Part shown: one piece after another, positions 12,401 through 27,400 of the stretch
Position numbering within the stretch: the stretch's first letter is position 1
Layout of the letters: every line of letters starts with the position of its first letter
Made by a program: the position numbers and the translations under genes
Notes under the pieces: generated by a model
Told to the model about the DNA's origin: nothing
Database searches by the model: none
The model's input: the letters and a program-made list of their open reading frames with translations, nothing else
Assembly (NCBI RefSeq): GCF_028858725.1
Contig: NC_084762.1
Location: 32,889,298-32,953,297 of the forward strand
Length of the DNA stretch: 64,000 bases
Direction: 5' to 3'
Source: Colius striatus
Taxonomy: Eukaryota; Chordata; Aves; Coliiformes; Coliidae

Positions 12401-15400
12401 CTAAGACTTTCCCAGTACATTTAAAACACAATAAATGTTGTTCATAGTTACCAGGATTTCCTCTTTGGCTTCTAGTATTAGACAAAAAGTTCCCTGACTG
12501 CCCAAGCTTTTTGGCCTTAACAGTATGGCAACAAATGTGTTTTGAGCTTAGCAAAACCATTAGTGCCTTGTTTCATTACTGGTTATTTAAACTTGAGATA
12601 TGACACAGTTACAACTGACGTCTCTTGTCTTTTGAAGCCTGGTATTTCCAGTTTCATTTTTGTCTTTCTCATATATTTTAAAAAATACATATATAAAAAT
12701 ATGCTGTGGATGTAGTCCAATTTCTTTCACTCAGATATGCACTATTAATACATTTTCTACAAGATGTCTGGACTGTCAAATGATATTCAGGACTAATAGT
12801 GTATTTGAAGAGTCATTATTTTAAGTGTCACCTGTCACAAGAGGTATCTGCATCAATGAGCTCTCTTTATGCCAAAATAGTAGTTGGATTGTTGGTCTGG
12901 TGGGTGATGTTTCACAGTGTTGAAATTTTATTCAGTTTGGTTTTGTGTTGGTTTTGTTTGACTGAGTTTTTTTAATGTTCTTTTTCATTTGGGTTTTCTG
13001 TGTTTTTCTTTCGGGCATGACAGGCTGGAGGGTTGTTTTGTTTTTTAGAACATTTCAAAATTTATTTTATTTCTTTTAACGAACACTTTCAGTTGCCAGT
13101 CCGAATTTGTAATTGCTTTAGAAGAATGCTTTGTGAAGCTGTTCATACCGAGTGTTCTGTTGCAACATCAGAATCATCTTTCTTCTAATATGTCCCTTTA
13201 AGATGAATTTATGAAGGATATGCAAAGAAGTCTATTCTGCCTTCCCATGACTCTGGTTTAATATAAATTTATAAAGACGACCATCTATCTGCCTAAGCTC
13301 TTCTGTTAGTTTTGTGGATGAACCAGTTGTGTCTACGTCCTTTAAAACTAGATAAAACTTAAGAACTTCAGAAAAAGAATATGTATGCACACACAGGGCA
13401 GGTCACACATGTTTAGGAAGCTATAATATTACCTTTTAAATTTGGAGGTTTTCCTCTGAAAATGTTAGATACTGAAATGAAAATCAATTATTGAAAAATG
13501 TTGAAAATACAGAACTTGAAACAATGAGTATGAGTTCCTTGTCTTTTTATTTGTATTTAAGGCAGCAATCCAGTCACAGTTAGATGGAGTACGAACAGGT
13601 TTAAGTCAGCTGCACAATGCACTGAACGATGTGAAGGACATTCAGCAGTCTTTGATAGATGTCAACAAGGACTGGAGACAGAGCATCAACACCATAGAAA
13701 ACCTCAAGGATGTTAAGGATGCTGTAGTGCAACACAGCCAACTGGCAGCTGCTGTAGAAAATCTCAAGAACATCTTTTCAGGTAATCTGATATTCTTTAT
13801 GTAATCCAGCACATGCTGAAAGCACTCTAAAATGGTGCTAACGTGTAAAGTTGTCAAGTAATGTCAAGAACTTAAAACCTCATTGGGAATGAAGAATTAA
13901 GGAAGAATCACCTACACATCACATTCAGGAAAGTAGCTGGTATGGTTACCATACAGAATACTCAGTATACATTAAATGGCTTACTGTAAAGAGTTCTAGT
14001 CAGACCTATCTCACCATGACATCCAAGTCAACAAGCTTCTTGTTAGCAATAAGTTAGCAGGGGTAAAATGTTTAGTGTAAAAGACCATCATGTATAGAAA
14101 GAAGCTTTGGAAAGATCTGGAATGAGAGTTGGTACCTACAGTAAGCCTGCTGGGTAAAAATTGTCCCAGATGATTTTAGGAAGTGAATTTTTTTTGGCAA
14201 ACAAAGGCAAAACATGAAACAATGAGATCTGTAGTCAAAGATTCCCCGGCAGTCTTTCACAAACAACAGTTAGGATCCTTGAGGATATCCATTAATGATA
14301 CAAGCATAAGTATAAACCACCTGAAATTCAGTTTCAGCTGTGCGCAGTCAGAATCAGGCAGCACAATCACCGAAACCAACTCATTCATAAAAAAATTACA
14401 TATGGAAGACACTTCTTTCTTGCACCACTGCAAAAGTGCAAAGGTTTTCAAAATTAAATAAGATTAATGTGATATAATAGATACCATAAAGAAAATGGGA
14501 TTACTTCTGTGATTTTAGTTCACATGTGTTCCATCTTGAATCAGGGTGAATTCCATGCCTCGACTTTTCTGCTTGTAATTTTAGGGGTTTTACCCCTATA
14601 ATGGGAGCTAAACCTGGCATACCCCTTTGATTTTATTTAAATAGCATTTTCTATCCCCTTTTCTCCTGACAGTAAGTCACAAAATGTACCTATAAATAAA
14701 AATGGTTTCCCAGTTATACTAGTTTGAATTGTTTAATCTCTTACTGTAGGAGTGTGTCTAGCTGCTACAGTACCAAACTGCAATAAATGTGCAACTTAAA
14801 GAAAAAAGCAGTAGTATTTACCTGCAAGGTCTAGCGATGAAAAACAAGGAGCAACACATTTCTCTGTTCTGGCGCTGAGTTATTTTGTGGGTGGTGTTTT
14901 CTTTTACACTGATGAAAGCAATTGAGACAATAAACCTTTTTTTTTTTTTCCTGGCATCCTGAAAGGGTTTTTAGTGTGAATTGTCTCCCCTTGGGATTGT
15001 TACACAGTACAGGTGATGAGAACTTCACTCTGAGCGAAGCAAAGGTTTTATAAACCAAGTGGTTTTTGTTATGATTAATAGTTGTGTACAACTGTCTCTT
15101 CAAACCTTTTGGGAGGCTGCCAGTTTTGTCACTAGCTGCCTTTTTTGCAGTGTCCATTTTTCTGCTGAGATTTTTTCATTTCTTTCCCTAACAAGATCCT
15201 AATCTTCTTCTATATTATTCCTCAAATACTGAAAAATACTAAGGAACAAAAAAAAAATCTTCTAAATAATATCAATAGTTATCTCTATTCTTCCTTTGGG
15301 CCGTAGGCAGGCAAAAATTTCCTTTTAAGAAGGAGGTAAAAAGTCTATAATTGTTGGGTATATGCAGACTCAGGTTCAACAGGGTAAGTGACTTGTAGTC

Positions 15401-18400
15401 AGAAAAGTGAAAGGCCTTTTGTGTAAGATACAAGAAAGCTAGTACAGCAGTTTGTTTCCTAGCAGACTTTCATATTTTTTTTTAAGAAGAGGAGAGAGTG
15501 AGAGAAGGGAAATTACATTCTGTTGGCACTGTGATGTTTGTCTGGCCATAGATAACAATGGAGCATTATAGTTAACAATGCATAAAGATATATAGCATTT
15601 ACTAACAATTTTTTAATACTTCAGAGTAATTTCCTTTAATTCAAAATCATTACTACGGCTGTTCTTCATCTTGTTTTTTGGTGCTTTCATTGGCTTGTAT
15701 TTATCCTTTGTGTTTTGATCATATAGCTTTACTCTCTTTGTTTTTTTCCTTCTTTTTTTGCCTCTCAGTTCCAGAGATAGTCAGGGAGACCCAAGATCTG
15801 ATTGAGCGAGGGGAACTTCTGCAAGCTCATCGAAAACTGATGGATTTAGAGTGTTCTCGTGACAACTTGATGTACGAGCAGTATCGCATGGACAGCAAAA
15901 ACACACATGACATGAACCTCATCCATACATACTTTGGGGATATGCAGAAACTCTCTGAGGAGTTGGCAAAGCAACTTTGGATGGTGGTTCAAAGATCTCT
16001 TGTTACAGTCCGTCGAGATCCAACCTTACTTGTTTCAGTAGTTAGGATAATTGAGAGGGAGGAGAAAATTGACAGGCGCATGTTAGACCGGAAAAAACAA
16101 ACTGGGTTCATACCTCCCGGCAGACCAAAGAAATGGAAGGAAAAAATGTTCAATATTTTGGAGAGAACTGTGAGCACACGAATCGAAGGCACTCAGGCAG
16201 ATACCAGAGAATCTGACAAAATGTGGCTTGTGCGCCATCTAGAAATTATACGTAAATATGTCCTTGATGACCTGCTGGTGGCTAAAACCCTGCTAGATGA
16301 ACGTTTTCCTCCACACTATGACATTTTTAACAGACTGCTCAACATGTACCATCAAGCTTTGTCCACTCGTATGCAAGAGCTTGCTGCAGAGGATCTGGAA
16401 GCAAATGAGATTGTTAGCCTTCTAACTTGGGTTTTAAACACATACAAAAGGTAAGGTCCCCTTATCTTTTTTGTTAGTCCTGGTTGAAAGGAAGCGTGCA
16501 AAACACAGTTAATGTGCTAATATTTGCATGTCTATTAACATGTAAGAGGCTAAAACAAAAGGGGGTTTGTTATGTGTTTTGCCTTCTTGTTTGCATTTTC
16601 TAACAGATAATTTTGAGCTTGCTTTGTAAGCTGTAAGTTTTAAATGTGGTTAAAGACCTGCTTGAAGCTGCAGTCACCTTGTATTTGTGTGCTGGTGTGG
16701 TAAAGTACTGGGGAGAGCAGAGGAGACAGAGATTGTGTGTGAAACAAAATGTTTGTTTTCGGCCACAGCCCCAGATTTCTATGGCTATTAACCTACTATT
16801 GTTACAGTGATTGGGTCTGTTTCAGTTTCATGACTGTTAAATGGAAGGAATTTAGTAACTTCCTTCGGGTTTTCTCTCAGAACTGTGTAGTGATTTGTTT
16901 ATTTAGAAGAATTTCTGCTTCTAGGTTGTCTCCTGTGGTACTCCTAAACTCCTTTGAGTTGTATAATTTGTTAGAATAACTTAAGCATTTTGTCTTTTCT
17001 GTTTGGGTTGTTTTTTTTCACCCTCCATGTAGAAAAAGCTGAAATGGCAACTGTTTAGTTTTTGCTGGCATGCAGTTGCTAGAGCAACTGATTTGTTTGG
17101 GAAAAAGTAATGCTAGCCTTTCTGTGGCTCATGATTGTAATCCTTTTCTCAATGGCTGGCATTGGCCCAGCGTCTGTGCTGCTGTGTACACTGCTGCTGT
17201 CTTCAGTTGTTTGGTCTCACTGGTTCAACAAATTAGGTGCTTCATAGGTTACAGTATAATACCTTAAAGCAAGTAGATAGGAGGTAATACTGTTCTCTAG
17301 AATTTTTATAATCTGCTCTAAGATAAATTTTGTGTTCTGAAATCTGTGCTTTGCCCTGCACTGAAAAGTTCTGCTTTTCTTCTCTGCAGGAAAGATCACA
17401 AGCATTCACTATTGCATACTTTCATACCTGTGCAGTACATATGAGAGATATAGCTACTAATAAGGAGCTGAGGTCATTGATCTTTTCCTTTTTGTTTGTG
17501 GATGGCCAGAGGAATAACTCCCCAGTGAATGAAAATCAGAAATATGTGAATCCTGCTACCTATAGGGGCAGGGCCTCAGCAGAAACACTGCTACCAGGTT
17601 CTTCATTTATGTCTTGGGACTGATGTTCCAGGAAGGCAGTTCTTGGTCTTAAAATTGTCCTTCTACACTTCCCTTGGAAAACAGAGCAGATTGCTGTTGA
17701 GTTAGGCAATCTGGAGCTAAAGCACTCTCAATACATGTGTTCTAACACAGGAATGGCAAACGGAGGGAGCGAAGCCAGCATTGCTTCTATTTACAAAGCA
17801 AACTAACCACAGAGGGATCATTGCTGCTAAAGCAAGTTGTGTGGCTGGTAGCACCTGGTGGCAGAATGTTGTAAATGAGGTGAAACAGTGAGAGATGTAG
17901 ATGTGGTACAAGATAACTGAGAATGCACTTCTCCCCTGTATATCCATGTAACCTGTGTGATTAAAATTAGAGGACATATCTCAGGAAAAAAAAAAAAGGC
18001 TTTGAGTTTCTCTTTTCTAGAACAAAAAGCCTGAGAGGGCAGTACAATAATTGTGTTCTTATAGATCACAATAAGCTATTATAAAGAGGATGATAATTAG
18101 CTGTTGTGTATGTTTGTAGCAGATAGTCGGATGAAGAAATCAGCTCAAGCTTGTGAGTGGGAAAAGTTAAAAGTACTCAAGTGGGAGACATGCAGAGCTT
18201 ACCAAATCTCAGTCACTGGACTTCTCTTAACAGTACAATAAACAGTTCTCTATAGGAATATGTTTATAATAAACTATAAAGATGGCCTATATGATGTCAT
18301 GAGAACTGTGTTTCTGTGATATTTTATCCTCTTTCTGTATGAAGCATTGGTTCTAAACTGCTGTTACATTCCTTGGTCATTTCTCTGGAACATTGTGTGG

Positions 18401-21400
18401 TAGAAGACATTGTCCTTTCTAATCTTTCTCTACTGTTATTAAATGTAATTGAATATTAGAGGACATATGGACATTTTTATTTGCATGTTACAGCTGCACT
18501 CCAAAACCAGCGTGAGAAAGTACTGACCAACAAAGAGAAGCTTTGAGGGCTTTTTTGCATGTAATGAATTGCTAAGATAGCCAATGTGTGCAAGATAAGA
18601 GTCTTGAAAGAATCGTGTTGTTTTTACTAAAATGTCTTGGAAGCTGGTTTTAGAACTGTACTCAGCTCATAGTTGAGAACTAAAGTGATACTCCACGTGG
18701 AATAGTAGCCTTTAATATTTGAGAGGGGTGCAGTTTTACTGTGCTAGATGTATTTCTCTCTCATACTTAAGCCATTGAGAACTTTGGAAGCATACTGCTA
18801 TTACTAAATCTGTGCAGTCTTGGGACTAGGACTCTAGTCTTTGTTTTGGGGGAAATAGAAGCCTTGTTAGATCCTGATGCCCATATTCATAACATTGTTT
18901 TATCAGCTACTGGTACCACTATTACATATATTCTTCATGTAAACAGCAACAGAACTTGGTTTGCTGGATAGCTTGAACCACTTAAAATTCCTTCAGTCTC
19001 TTTTCCGATGGAATCAGGAAAATGCTACAAGAGTCAAGTGTTCAGTTTACTGTAGTTTTTATGGTTTCCAAGTCAAGGATTTTGGATTTTGAGTAGTTAC
19101 CCATAGTATGGCTTTTTTTTTTTTTTTTTTAGTGCTTTGAGATTTTTTTTCTCATTATGTGGAAGTTCCCCCTATGCTAACTCACAACATGTGCCCAGAA
19201 AACAATTTCAACTTGCAGAAACATACAAATAAATTTTTTTTTGCTTAGTTTGATATTTGTTTTTTATAGTTGCCACTGCAAATACAGAATTTGGCTTCCA
19301 CCTGAAAAACACGCCAGAAATGGAATGTGAAGCAATTTATATGATCGTGATTGAATATATTTCCATCAACTGCTAATAAAGCACTCTCTGAAGAGTGTGG
19401 TTTTATGTTATTGATTTTTCAAGCATGAAATATTAAGAGTTCTTGCTATGTTGTGCTTTGGCACAGCTTTGTTCTTTTTTAGGTACACAAGCAACTCATT
19501 ATATAATCTTATGCAGATGCAAAATATCACTGTGAAGTATTGAAATTATATAATCCATGTCAAAATACATTTGAGAGTTGTTCTACTTTCTTTCTAATCC
19601 TATAAAAATTTTCATTTGCAAGCAAGTATAGCTAATGGTGCTGTTACAATACAGTATCCATGAAATGCAATTTTGATTTGGCTTGCTGGATGTCCCCTCC
19701 ACGTATATTAGGTGTGTTCTCTACCAATACAAGAAGCATTGCTGGATTTTGTGGAACATAATTTTAGCATTGATATGGATGTGATACAAGTAACAAAACA
19801 GAAGCATTTTCGAGAAACGCTGAGAAGCATATGTCATTGTTTTCACAGATCTTTCCTGTTCTTAAATTCAGAATGTGTAAGTTGTAGTCACCACTGAAAT
19901 TTAAAAGACAATGTCTGCTGTTAAAAGGCCACGGTCTGAACCAGTTGGCTTTTCTTCAATCTGTAGCCGACACATGAAAGGGTCAAATGTTTGAAATGTC
20001 TGTAACACTTTTTTTAGTATGTTTTGGTCTACAACTTTTACATCCTGTTCTTTCTCTTATACAATTTAATTTACGTTCCTTGTGAATGCATTTACTCTTG
20101 CAGTTACCAGTAAGAGCTTTCTGAAATGTATAGCTATTTGAGAACAGCCTCTTACTGTGCTCATACAAACAAAGCTGCACAGTTTTATACTTTTAACCTC
20201 ATTTTTCTTTGCTAATCTTCAATGTCTTTTTTTTTTTTTCCCAAATTCAGTGCAGAGATGATGGGAAATTCAGAACTGTCTCCTGAAGTGGATGTAAATT
20301 CTCTGAATGCTTTACTTTCACAAAATGTGGTAGAGCAGCTTCTCAGCAAGTATATGTCAACACTCACTGTGAGTAACAATAATGCAATTATTATAATGTA
20401 GTTTATGGTTACATTAGTGCCTCAGTGCTGTCCCTCTGGCAGAGGAAACTCGTGACAAATGTGAACTTCGTATCATTATTTCTGTATTTTTAAAAATATT
20501 TTTAATTTTATGTAGTTTTACTTACAAAGTTGTAATAAGATGATTTTATAGACATAATTCATGACATTTCAAGGAATAATTATGCTTTGCAGACTGTATT
20601 AATGAAATTTTATAAGAGAGGAAGGAATCCCAGTGTTCATATGTCTGAATTCATAGTGCTGGTACATTAAGTGTTACTGTACATACAAGCCACTAGTGCA
20701 GCTTGATCTCTATAGTAACTACATCAACATTTGATACAGTTGTGATATTTTCAAGGTAATCAAGATGTTCATGTTTGCCAGTTTGATTGTTTTAACAGTC
20801 TTTTTGCTTTCATGCCTGTCAGCTGCATGAATGTAATTTCCTTTTGTGGATACCATTTCAAGTGCATCTTGAACTGGTTCCAGGTACTGGTCGATTACGT
20901 GACAAAGGAGTCAGTATGTGATTGTCAGGATTTTAAATGTATTTTTCTTTAAAGATCCCTTGTTCATTGCCTCTTAGACTGGCTATTGGAATAGTTGGAA
21001 CTTTGAACTTGCTGTTCCTATATTGTTCAGCTACATTCCTACCCCTCCTAAGTTTAGGAGCTTTGCCCAGCAGAGAAGGGAAATTTTTTGCTTCTTTGGA
21101 TGTGTCAGCTGCTAAAATGTGTCCAGCAACTGCTTAGACTTTGATACATGTCACCACCTGACTCCTGTCTCAAAGTTGCTGGAAGGGACTCTACTTCACA
21201 TTAGCTTTACTAAGAATTTTATGCAAGTTTTTGGTTTTTTTTTTTGTCCTGAAGGCAAGAACAACATTGGTTTGTTTTCTTAAGCTACTTGTGTCTTGGC
21301 TCAGAAAAAGCCTTTTATTAACTTAGTCCCCTTGTAAGATGAAAAACTACCTATATTGCTTTATTGTAAATGGGAATTTTTTTTCCCTACTTACTGGAAA

Positions 21401-24400
21401 ATATTATATCTATAACATATTCTATAACGAAAATAATACAAAGCTACTAATTGTTTTAAAACAGTAGTTTTGTTAGGTTTGATTTTTTGGCTTAGCTGCT
21501 TTTTAAGACAGAAAATACTGAGACTGCCTGTTTGTTTCAGGGCATTCAGCTTGATGCAATTTCCTACACATCTTCACAGATATACTTTATATTTTGTTAT
21601 AAATATTTTTAAACAGGACATCAAAAGAAATAACTAGATTTGGTTGGATCAATGAAAGTATTTCATAATTTGACTATCAACTTAAATATTGATGTTAAAG
21701 TCAATAAAAGTGTCTCATTTTCATGAGAAATAAAACGTTAATAGATTTTAACAGATTTGTAATAGTTTTTTCTTTTCCTCAAGCACCTCAGCTCAGAAAA
21801 AAGTTCTGGAAGATTAGGATCTTAAGGTGAAAATGTGATGTCCCCTGGGCTACTGGCTTAAAAAAATAATTCTTGCAAATCATGTGTCACTAGAGCAGTT
21901 CCATACTTACAAGGGAAAAGATGGTACATCAGTTCATGTAATTGAAGGTGGTACTGTATGTACTTAGCAAATACAGCGCTTGACTCACTGTAATCAAAAA
22001 GATAATAAAACTGTAGTTCATATTTGATCAACAGCTTTTCTGGTACAGGAAGACTGTAGGATTCCGTTTCCTCCTTTATCCTGTCTGCTGATAGATTTGA
22101 TGAAGAGATACTGATTTAATACGTTAAGCCACATGAGCATAAAAAAAAAGAATATATCTATTTTGGATTTTTTTTCCCTCTCTGTACATGTCTACTGGTC
22201 ATGTTTAATTTTACATGGTGGGGCACACTACCTGTTTCCTGTGGGAAAGAAGTGTGAACCTGTATATTGCTAGGGGTTTTAACTAAACAGGAACAAAGTA
22301 GAAAAGAGGCAGAAACCTTCAGCCCTTTGAAAACAGGGATAATTATTTTAGTTAGAAATCAAAGAATCCATTTACACATTTAGCAAACATGCTGGTCTTT
22401 ACAACCTACTCTTGTCAATATGTCCATGGTGTCAGTGTCATGCAAGTAATCAGAAAACTGGTTTAATCTGGGAGGTTATTCTTCCTCTCTACTCTGCCCT
22501 GGTGAGGCCTCATCTGGAGTCGTGTGTCCAGTTCTGGGCTCCTCAGCTCAAGAGGGACAGAGAACGTCTGGAGAGAGTCCAGCGCAGGGCCACCAAGATG
22601 ATCAGGGGACTGGAACATCTTTCATATGAGGAAAGGCTGCGGGAACTGGGGCTGTTTAGTCTGGAGAAGAGGAGACTGAGGGGGGATCTTATTAACATTT
22701 ATAAATTTCTAAAGGGTGAGTGTCAGGAGGTTGGGGAATCCTTTTTTTGTATAATATCTAGCAACAGGACAAGGGCTGACGGGATGAAGCTGGAACACAA
22801 AAAGTTCCACTTAAATATAAGAAAAAACTATTTCCCTGTGAGAATGACAGAGCAGTGGCACAGACTGCATAGAGGGGTTGTGGAGTCTCCTTCCTTGGAG
22901 CTCTTCAAGACTCACCTGGACATGTTCCTATGCAACCTGATCTAGGTGAACCTGCTTCTGCAGAGAGGTTGGACTAGATGATCTCTAAAGGTCCCTTCCA
23001 ACCCCTACCATTCTATGAGTCTGTGATTCTATGATCTGCTTCTAAAAACTTGATAAATGCTTCCAAAGTTAGTAAACATGTTGATTCTGACGAATTGGCT
23101 TGCTCTTTGTATTTGGAGCACTTAATTTGCAAAATGTGCCTAAGCTTAATTCAAACTGCATCACTAGTTGCCCAGTACTAGCCTTAGTCTCTGCCAATGC
23201 AAAATTGTAGGGATGACAAGAGTGGTCAACGTTACCTGTTACTGTGCTACTTTTCATTATGGAAATGGCTGTTATTACAAATATTATTGTGGTGGTTTTT
23301 TGTTGTGTTAAATTTAAAAAATAACATTCTTTCTTTGCCTTGATTATGTTTTTTTAATGTAGTCTAACATCATTGGCTGGCTACGAAAAGCACTGGAGAC
23401 AGATAAAAAAGACTGGATAAAAGAAACTGAACCAGAAGCAGATCAAGATGGCTACTATCAGACTACGCTCCCAGCTATTGTTTTTCAGGTATAAGAGAAT
23501 TTGATTATTCTAGAAAATCTACAGAAGCAGCACATGTATTTGAGGGAATGGGGGGATGGGAGGGGGAAACCAAATTGTTTGGAATGCCACTGTTTCAATG
23601 TCTGCTGAAGTATAGAGTTTGTTTTTTATAGTTAGTTGGAGGGATTATTTAATTTTGAAGTTTTCATTTGCCTTTGTCACTTTAACATCTAGAAACTTAA
23701 TTATTTTTTGTGTAGATTAGAAATATGTTTTTCCCAGCCTATTTAGTTGAAATTTTTATTTAGAACAGCATTTACTTGGGTCTCTAAGTAAAAATCCCTA
23801 ACATCCAAATTTTGTAGTATAAGCCTGTCAGATGAGATGTTTGTAAGGTATTAGAATATTCTTTGTTAATGTGGTGATGAGGTAGGCATGTATTTGTACT
23901 TATTAATCATACAAACACCTTAATACTGGAAAGAACAGTTCTGTTAAAGTTCAAAAATGTTATTTACTTCAATTAACATGAAAAAAAAGTCTTTCAAAAG
24001 TCCCACAAAGAGCCCCAACCTGCAGCACTCTTGTTGGAAGTAGAAATGGAAAGTTTTGTAATTGATCTTTATCAACCAGAGAAATGCCAGCTTATTATGC
24101 TCTTTTTCTATTCTTTCTTTACAAATGAAGGTGCTTTCAATGAAAAATAGATGGTCTATTCCTGCATTTGTTTCCCAACATTTTTTTTCTGCCTTGTGCC
24201 AGGATTTTTGCTACATTCTTTTACCTTTGTGTTAGTGCCAAGGTTGACTTTATCTAAGCCTTTTTGGAAAGTGTATGATGTCAAAGAAACTGTATGATGT
24301 CAAAGAAACTGATGGCTGATTGGCTTTACTGTTGTGCTGTCAAAGACTCGAGTGCTGAGATTCATCAAACAATGAGACTTTTAAAATCATCTCAGCATAA

Positions 24401-27400
24401 AAGCAGCTCATGTTTCCACCTGGCTTTGTAACTCTTCTTCCCAGTCCCTGTCTTCTCATATGCAGTGCCCTGTAGGTCACTTAGATGTTAGGCATAGTTG
24501 TGTTTCTAAAGTTTAGGGGTTCCTTGTGCTTCACTAATGTGAGTTTACTGCTTTTGTATATGGAGGAAGCAAAGGAATTTGAGTTACAAGATGATTCGTT
24601 ACTAGCTGCAGGAGCTGACTCAAAAACTTTGACCCTTTGTAAAGCCAAATTCCTACTAAATTAGAAATACTAAGTCTTTTTTTGGCTGAAGAAAAAAATG
24701 CACCTGTTTTCAATGTCAAGAGAAAACTGCAGCATATAGTAATAATTGTCAATAACTTATGATATGATACTTAAGGAAATAACGATTTTTGGTTTAGTCA
24801 GCAGCAGTCATCTGGGCTTATTTAAAAGAAACCCAAAACCAAATAACCAACACCCCCTGCACCCCACCCACTACCCTCCCCCCCAAAAAACCCAAGCCCT
24901 TAAAGACATACGTGGAACTGGTACTAGTGAGTGGCTCCAACAAAACAGGTGTTCAGACTTTGATTTAGCACTGATGAAGATCTCTCTTTAAACTATTTTT
25001 AACTTAGATGTTTGAGCAGAATCTTCAAGTGGCTGCTCAGATAAATGAAGATTTGAAAACAAAGGTACTCCTTCTATGTCTTCAACAAATGAATTCATTT
25101 CTAACCAGGTAATATTTTTAAGATATAAATGTTTTATCCTGCCTCAGTCTCTCTTTGCTTCTACAATTCCAATATGTGTTTCTTTATTGCTTTGTCACAT
25201 CACATCCATTTTGTCCTCACATCCATGCCAACCAAGCTTTTCTTTCTTTTCCTTTTCTCACTTTCTTCCTCTCTTCCCCAGTTTCACTACAGAAGTTCTG
25301 TGCTCATGAGTGGCACTGTTAGTTCCTCTCTGCAAATGGCTGTAATTTTTGGAGTCAGTTCCCCTTTATTTGTATCTCAAATGTACACCCTTTTCTCTTA
25401 AGACACCAAACACCTCCCTGGTTGAATTCTGCCCAGAACAGAGAGACTGAACATCATGCGGGCAGCAAGTCCTTCATAAAATACTTATAAATACCTAACA
25501 GGCCCTTATGGAGCACTTGCTTTTACAGGTATACTTAAGTTATTACAGATTTTTGTCTGCTTAATGGCATTCCTTGTGTATGATACAGGTACAAAGATGA
25601 AGCACAGTTGTATAAAGAAGAACATCTTAAAAATCGCCAGTATCCTCAATGCTATGTTCAATACATGATTGCAGTCATCAACAACTGTCAAACCTTTAAG
25701 TAAGTCTGTATGTCCTTGCAGCGTGTGCGAAAAACAAGTATTGGTATTTCATTTGCAGTACTACACATTCCCAGAACCCTTTCTTCTTTTGTATGCAAAG
25801 AGGATTTCAGTTAAGATAGTTCAGCTGATTAAACATAGACCATAGCTTCAAATACATGACTGTTTTAAGAGGCAGACACTGTGATTGCTCTTGCCTTTGG
25901 CAAGCCATTGCCCCTCACCAGTGAAAATCCATTTGTTATTCCAAGGATTGCATTGCCAAAGAAAAATTTATGTTCAACTTCGAGACTTTGGAAAAAATCA
26001 TTACAGTTAGTTTGTCTGGGGCCTGCCATCTTCTCTCTCTTAGGTTTGATCTCTCACAGTTCACCTCAAGGAGCATGACCAAACTGATGCGAACTAGGGA
26101 AAAAGTAAAAGTAGAGCTTGTGCTGTTAAGAGTATGAGAGCAGGAGAGTGAAATCCTCATTGTTCATATTTCAGTGTAGAGCCACAGGTTTGTCTATGTC
26201 TGCTGCCATTCCCAAGTCAACAAATCAGTAGTAGTTTGTTACCAACATACAAGTAGTCTAGGTTGGTCATTCTAAAGTCATGCTGAAGAGTAAATTAAAG
26301 CTTCCAAAGCAAGCAGCAGGCATTATTTCCCCTTTCAAAAATAAGACTGACTAGCATGTCTCTTTCTGTGTATTTAATTGTAATGAAAATTTAGTTGTAA
26401 TGCAGTTGTGCATTAGTGGATGATGAAAAGCATTGTTTTTTATCACAGAGAATCTATAATCAGTCTGAAAAGAAAATACTTGAAATCTGAAATGGAAGAC
26501 ACATTGTCAAGCAGTCATACAAGCATGGATTCAACTTTAGACGTCATTGCCAAAGAAGGATGCTCTAGCCTGCTAGATGAAGTCTTCATGGATTTAGAGG
26601 TTAGAACTCTTTTTTTTTTCTTCAGAAAATCAGAAGCATTATTTTATAAGAAAAAGTAATTCAGTAACTAAGTTGTTATGAAGAAGCCTTTTGATTGCTA
26701 AACACCTTTTATATGTCCTGTGCTAGGAAACTGCCAGTAAATGTCAATATTGCTATTAAACTGGTATGGTTTTTGTGTAGGAGAATGGAAGTTGCTTAAT
26801 TGTATTTCACAGGATGACTTCAGGCAGATACTTGGGGTGTGTGTGTATAAATATATATATATATATACACACGTATATATATGTGTGTGTATGTAATGAA
26901 TATTTGCTAGAAAACTGTATTTAGTTGTACACTTACATAGTTGAGTTTTTAAAAATTATTTGGGAAACTACTTCTCATGTTAATTTATCTTTGGTACAAG
27001 TGCAGTACATCTATAATTAAGGTAGTTAATGGACTCTAGAGATGGGCTGTAGCCAGCAGGTCGAGGGAGGTTCTACTCCCCCTCTACTCTGCCCTCGTGA
27101 GGCCTCATCTGGAGTACTGTGTCCAGTTCTGGGCTCCTCAGCTCAAGAGAGACAGAGAACTTCTGGAGAGAGTCCAGTGCAGGGCCACCAAGATGACCAG
27201 GGGATTGGAGCATCTTTCATATGAGGAAAGGCTGCGGGAACTGAGGCTGTTTAGTCTGGAGGAGACTGAGGGGAGGTCTTATTAACATTTACAAATATCT
27301 AAATGGTGAGTGTCAGGAGGTTGGGGCATCCCTTTTTTCTATAGTAGCTAACAACAGGACAAGGAGTAATGGGATGAAGCTGGAACACAAAAAGTTCCAT

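Noticed and set aside
22412-22945. 177-codon frame in EXOC3 intron 5
   Set aside because: It is the ORF2 tail of a 5'-truncated CR1 copy; the first ~20 codons are unrelated intron sequence read in frame.
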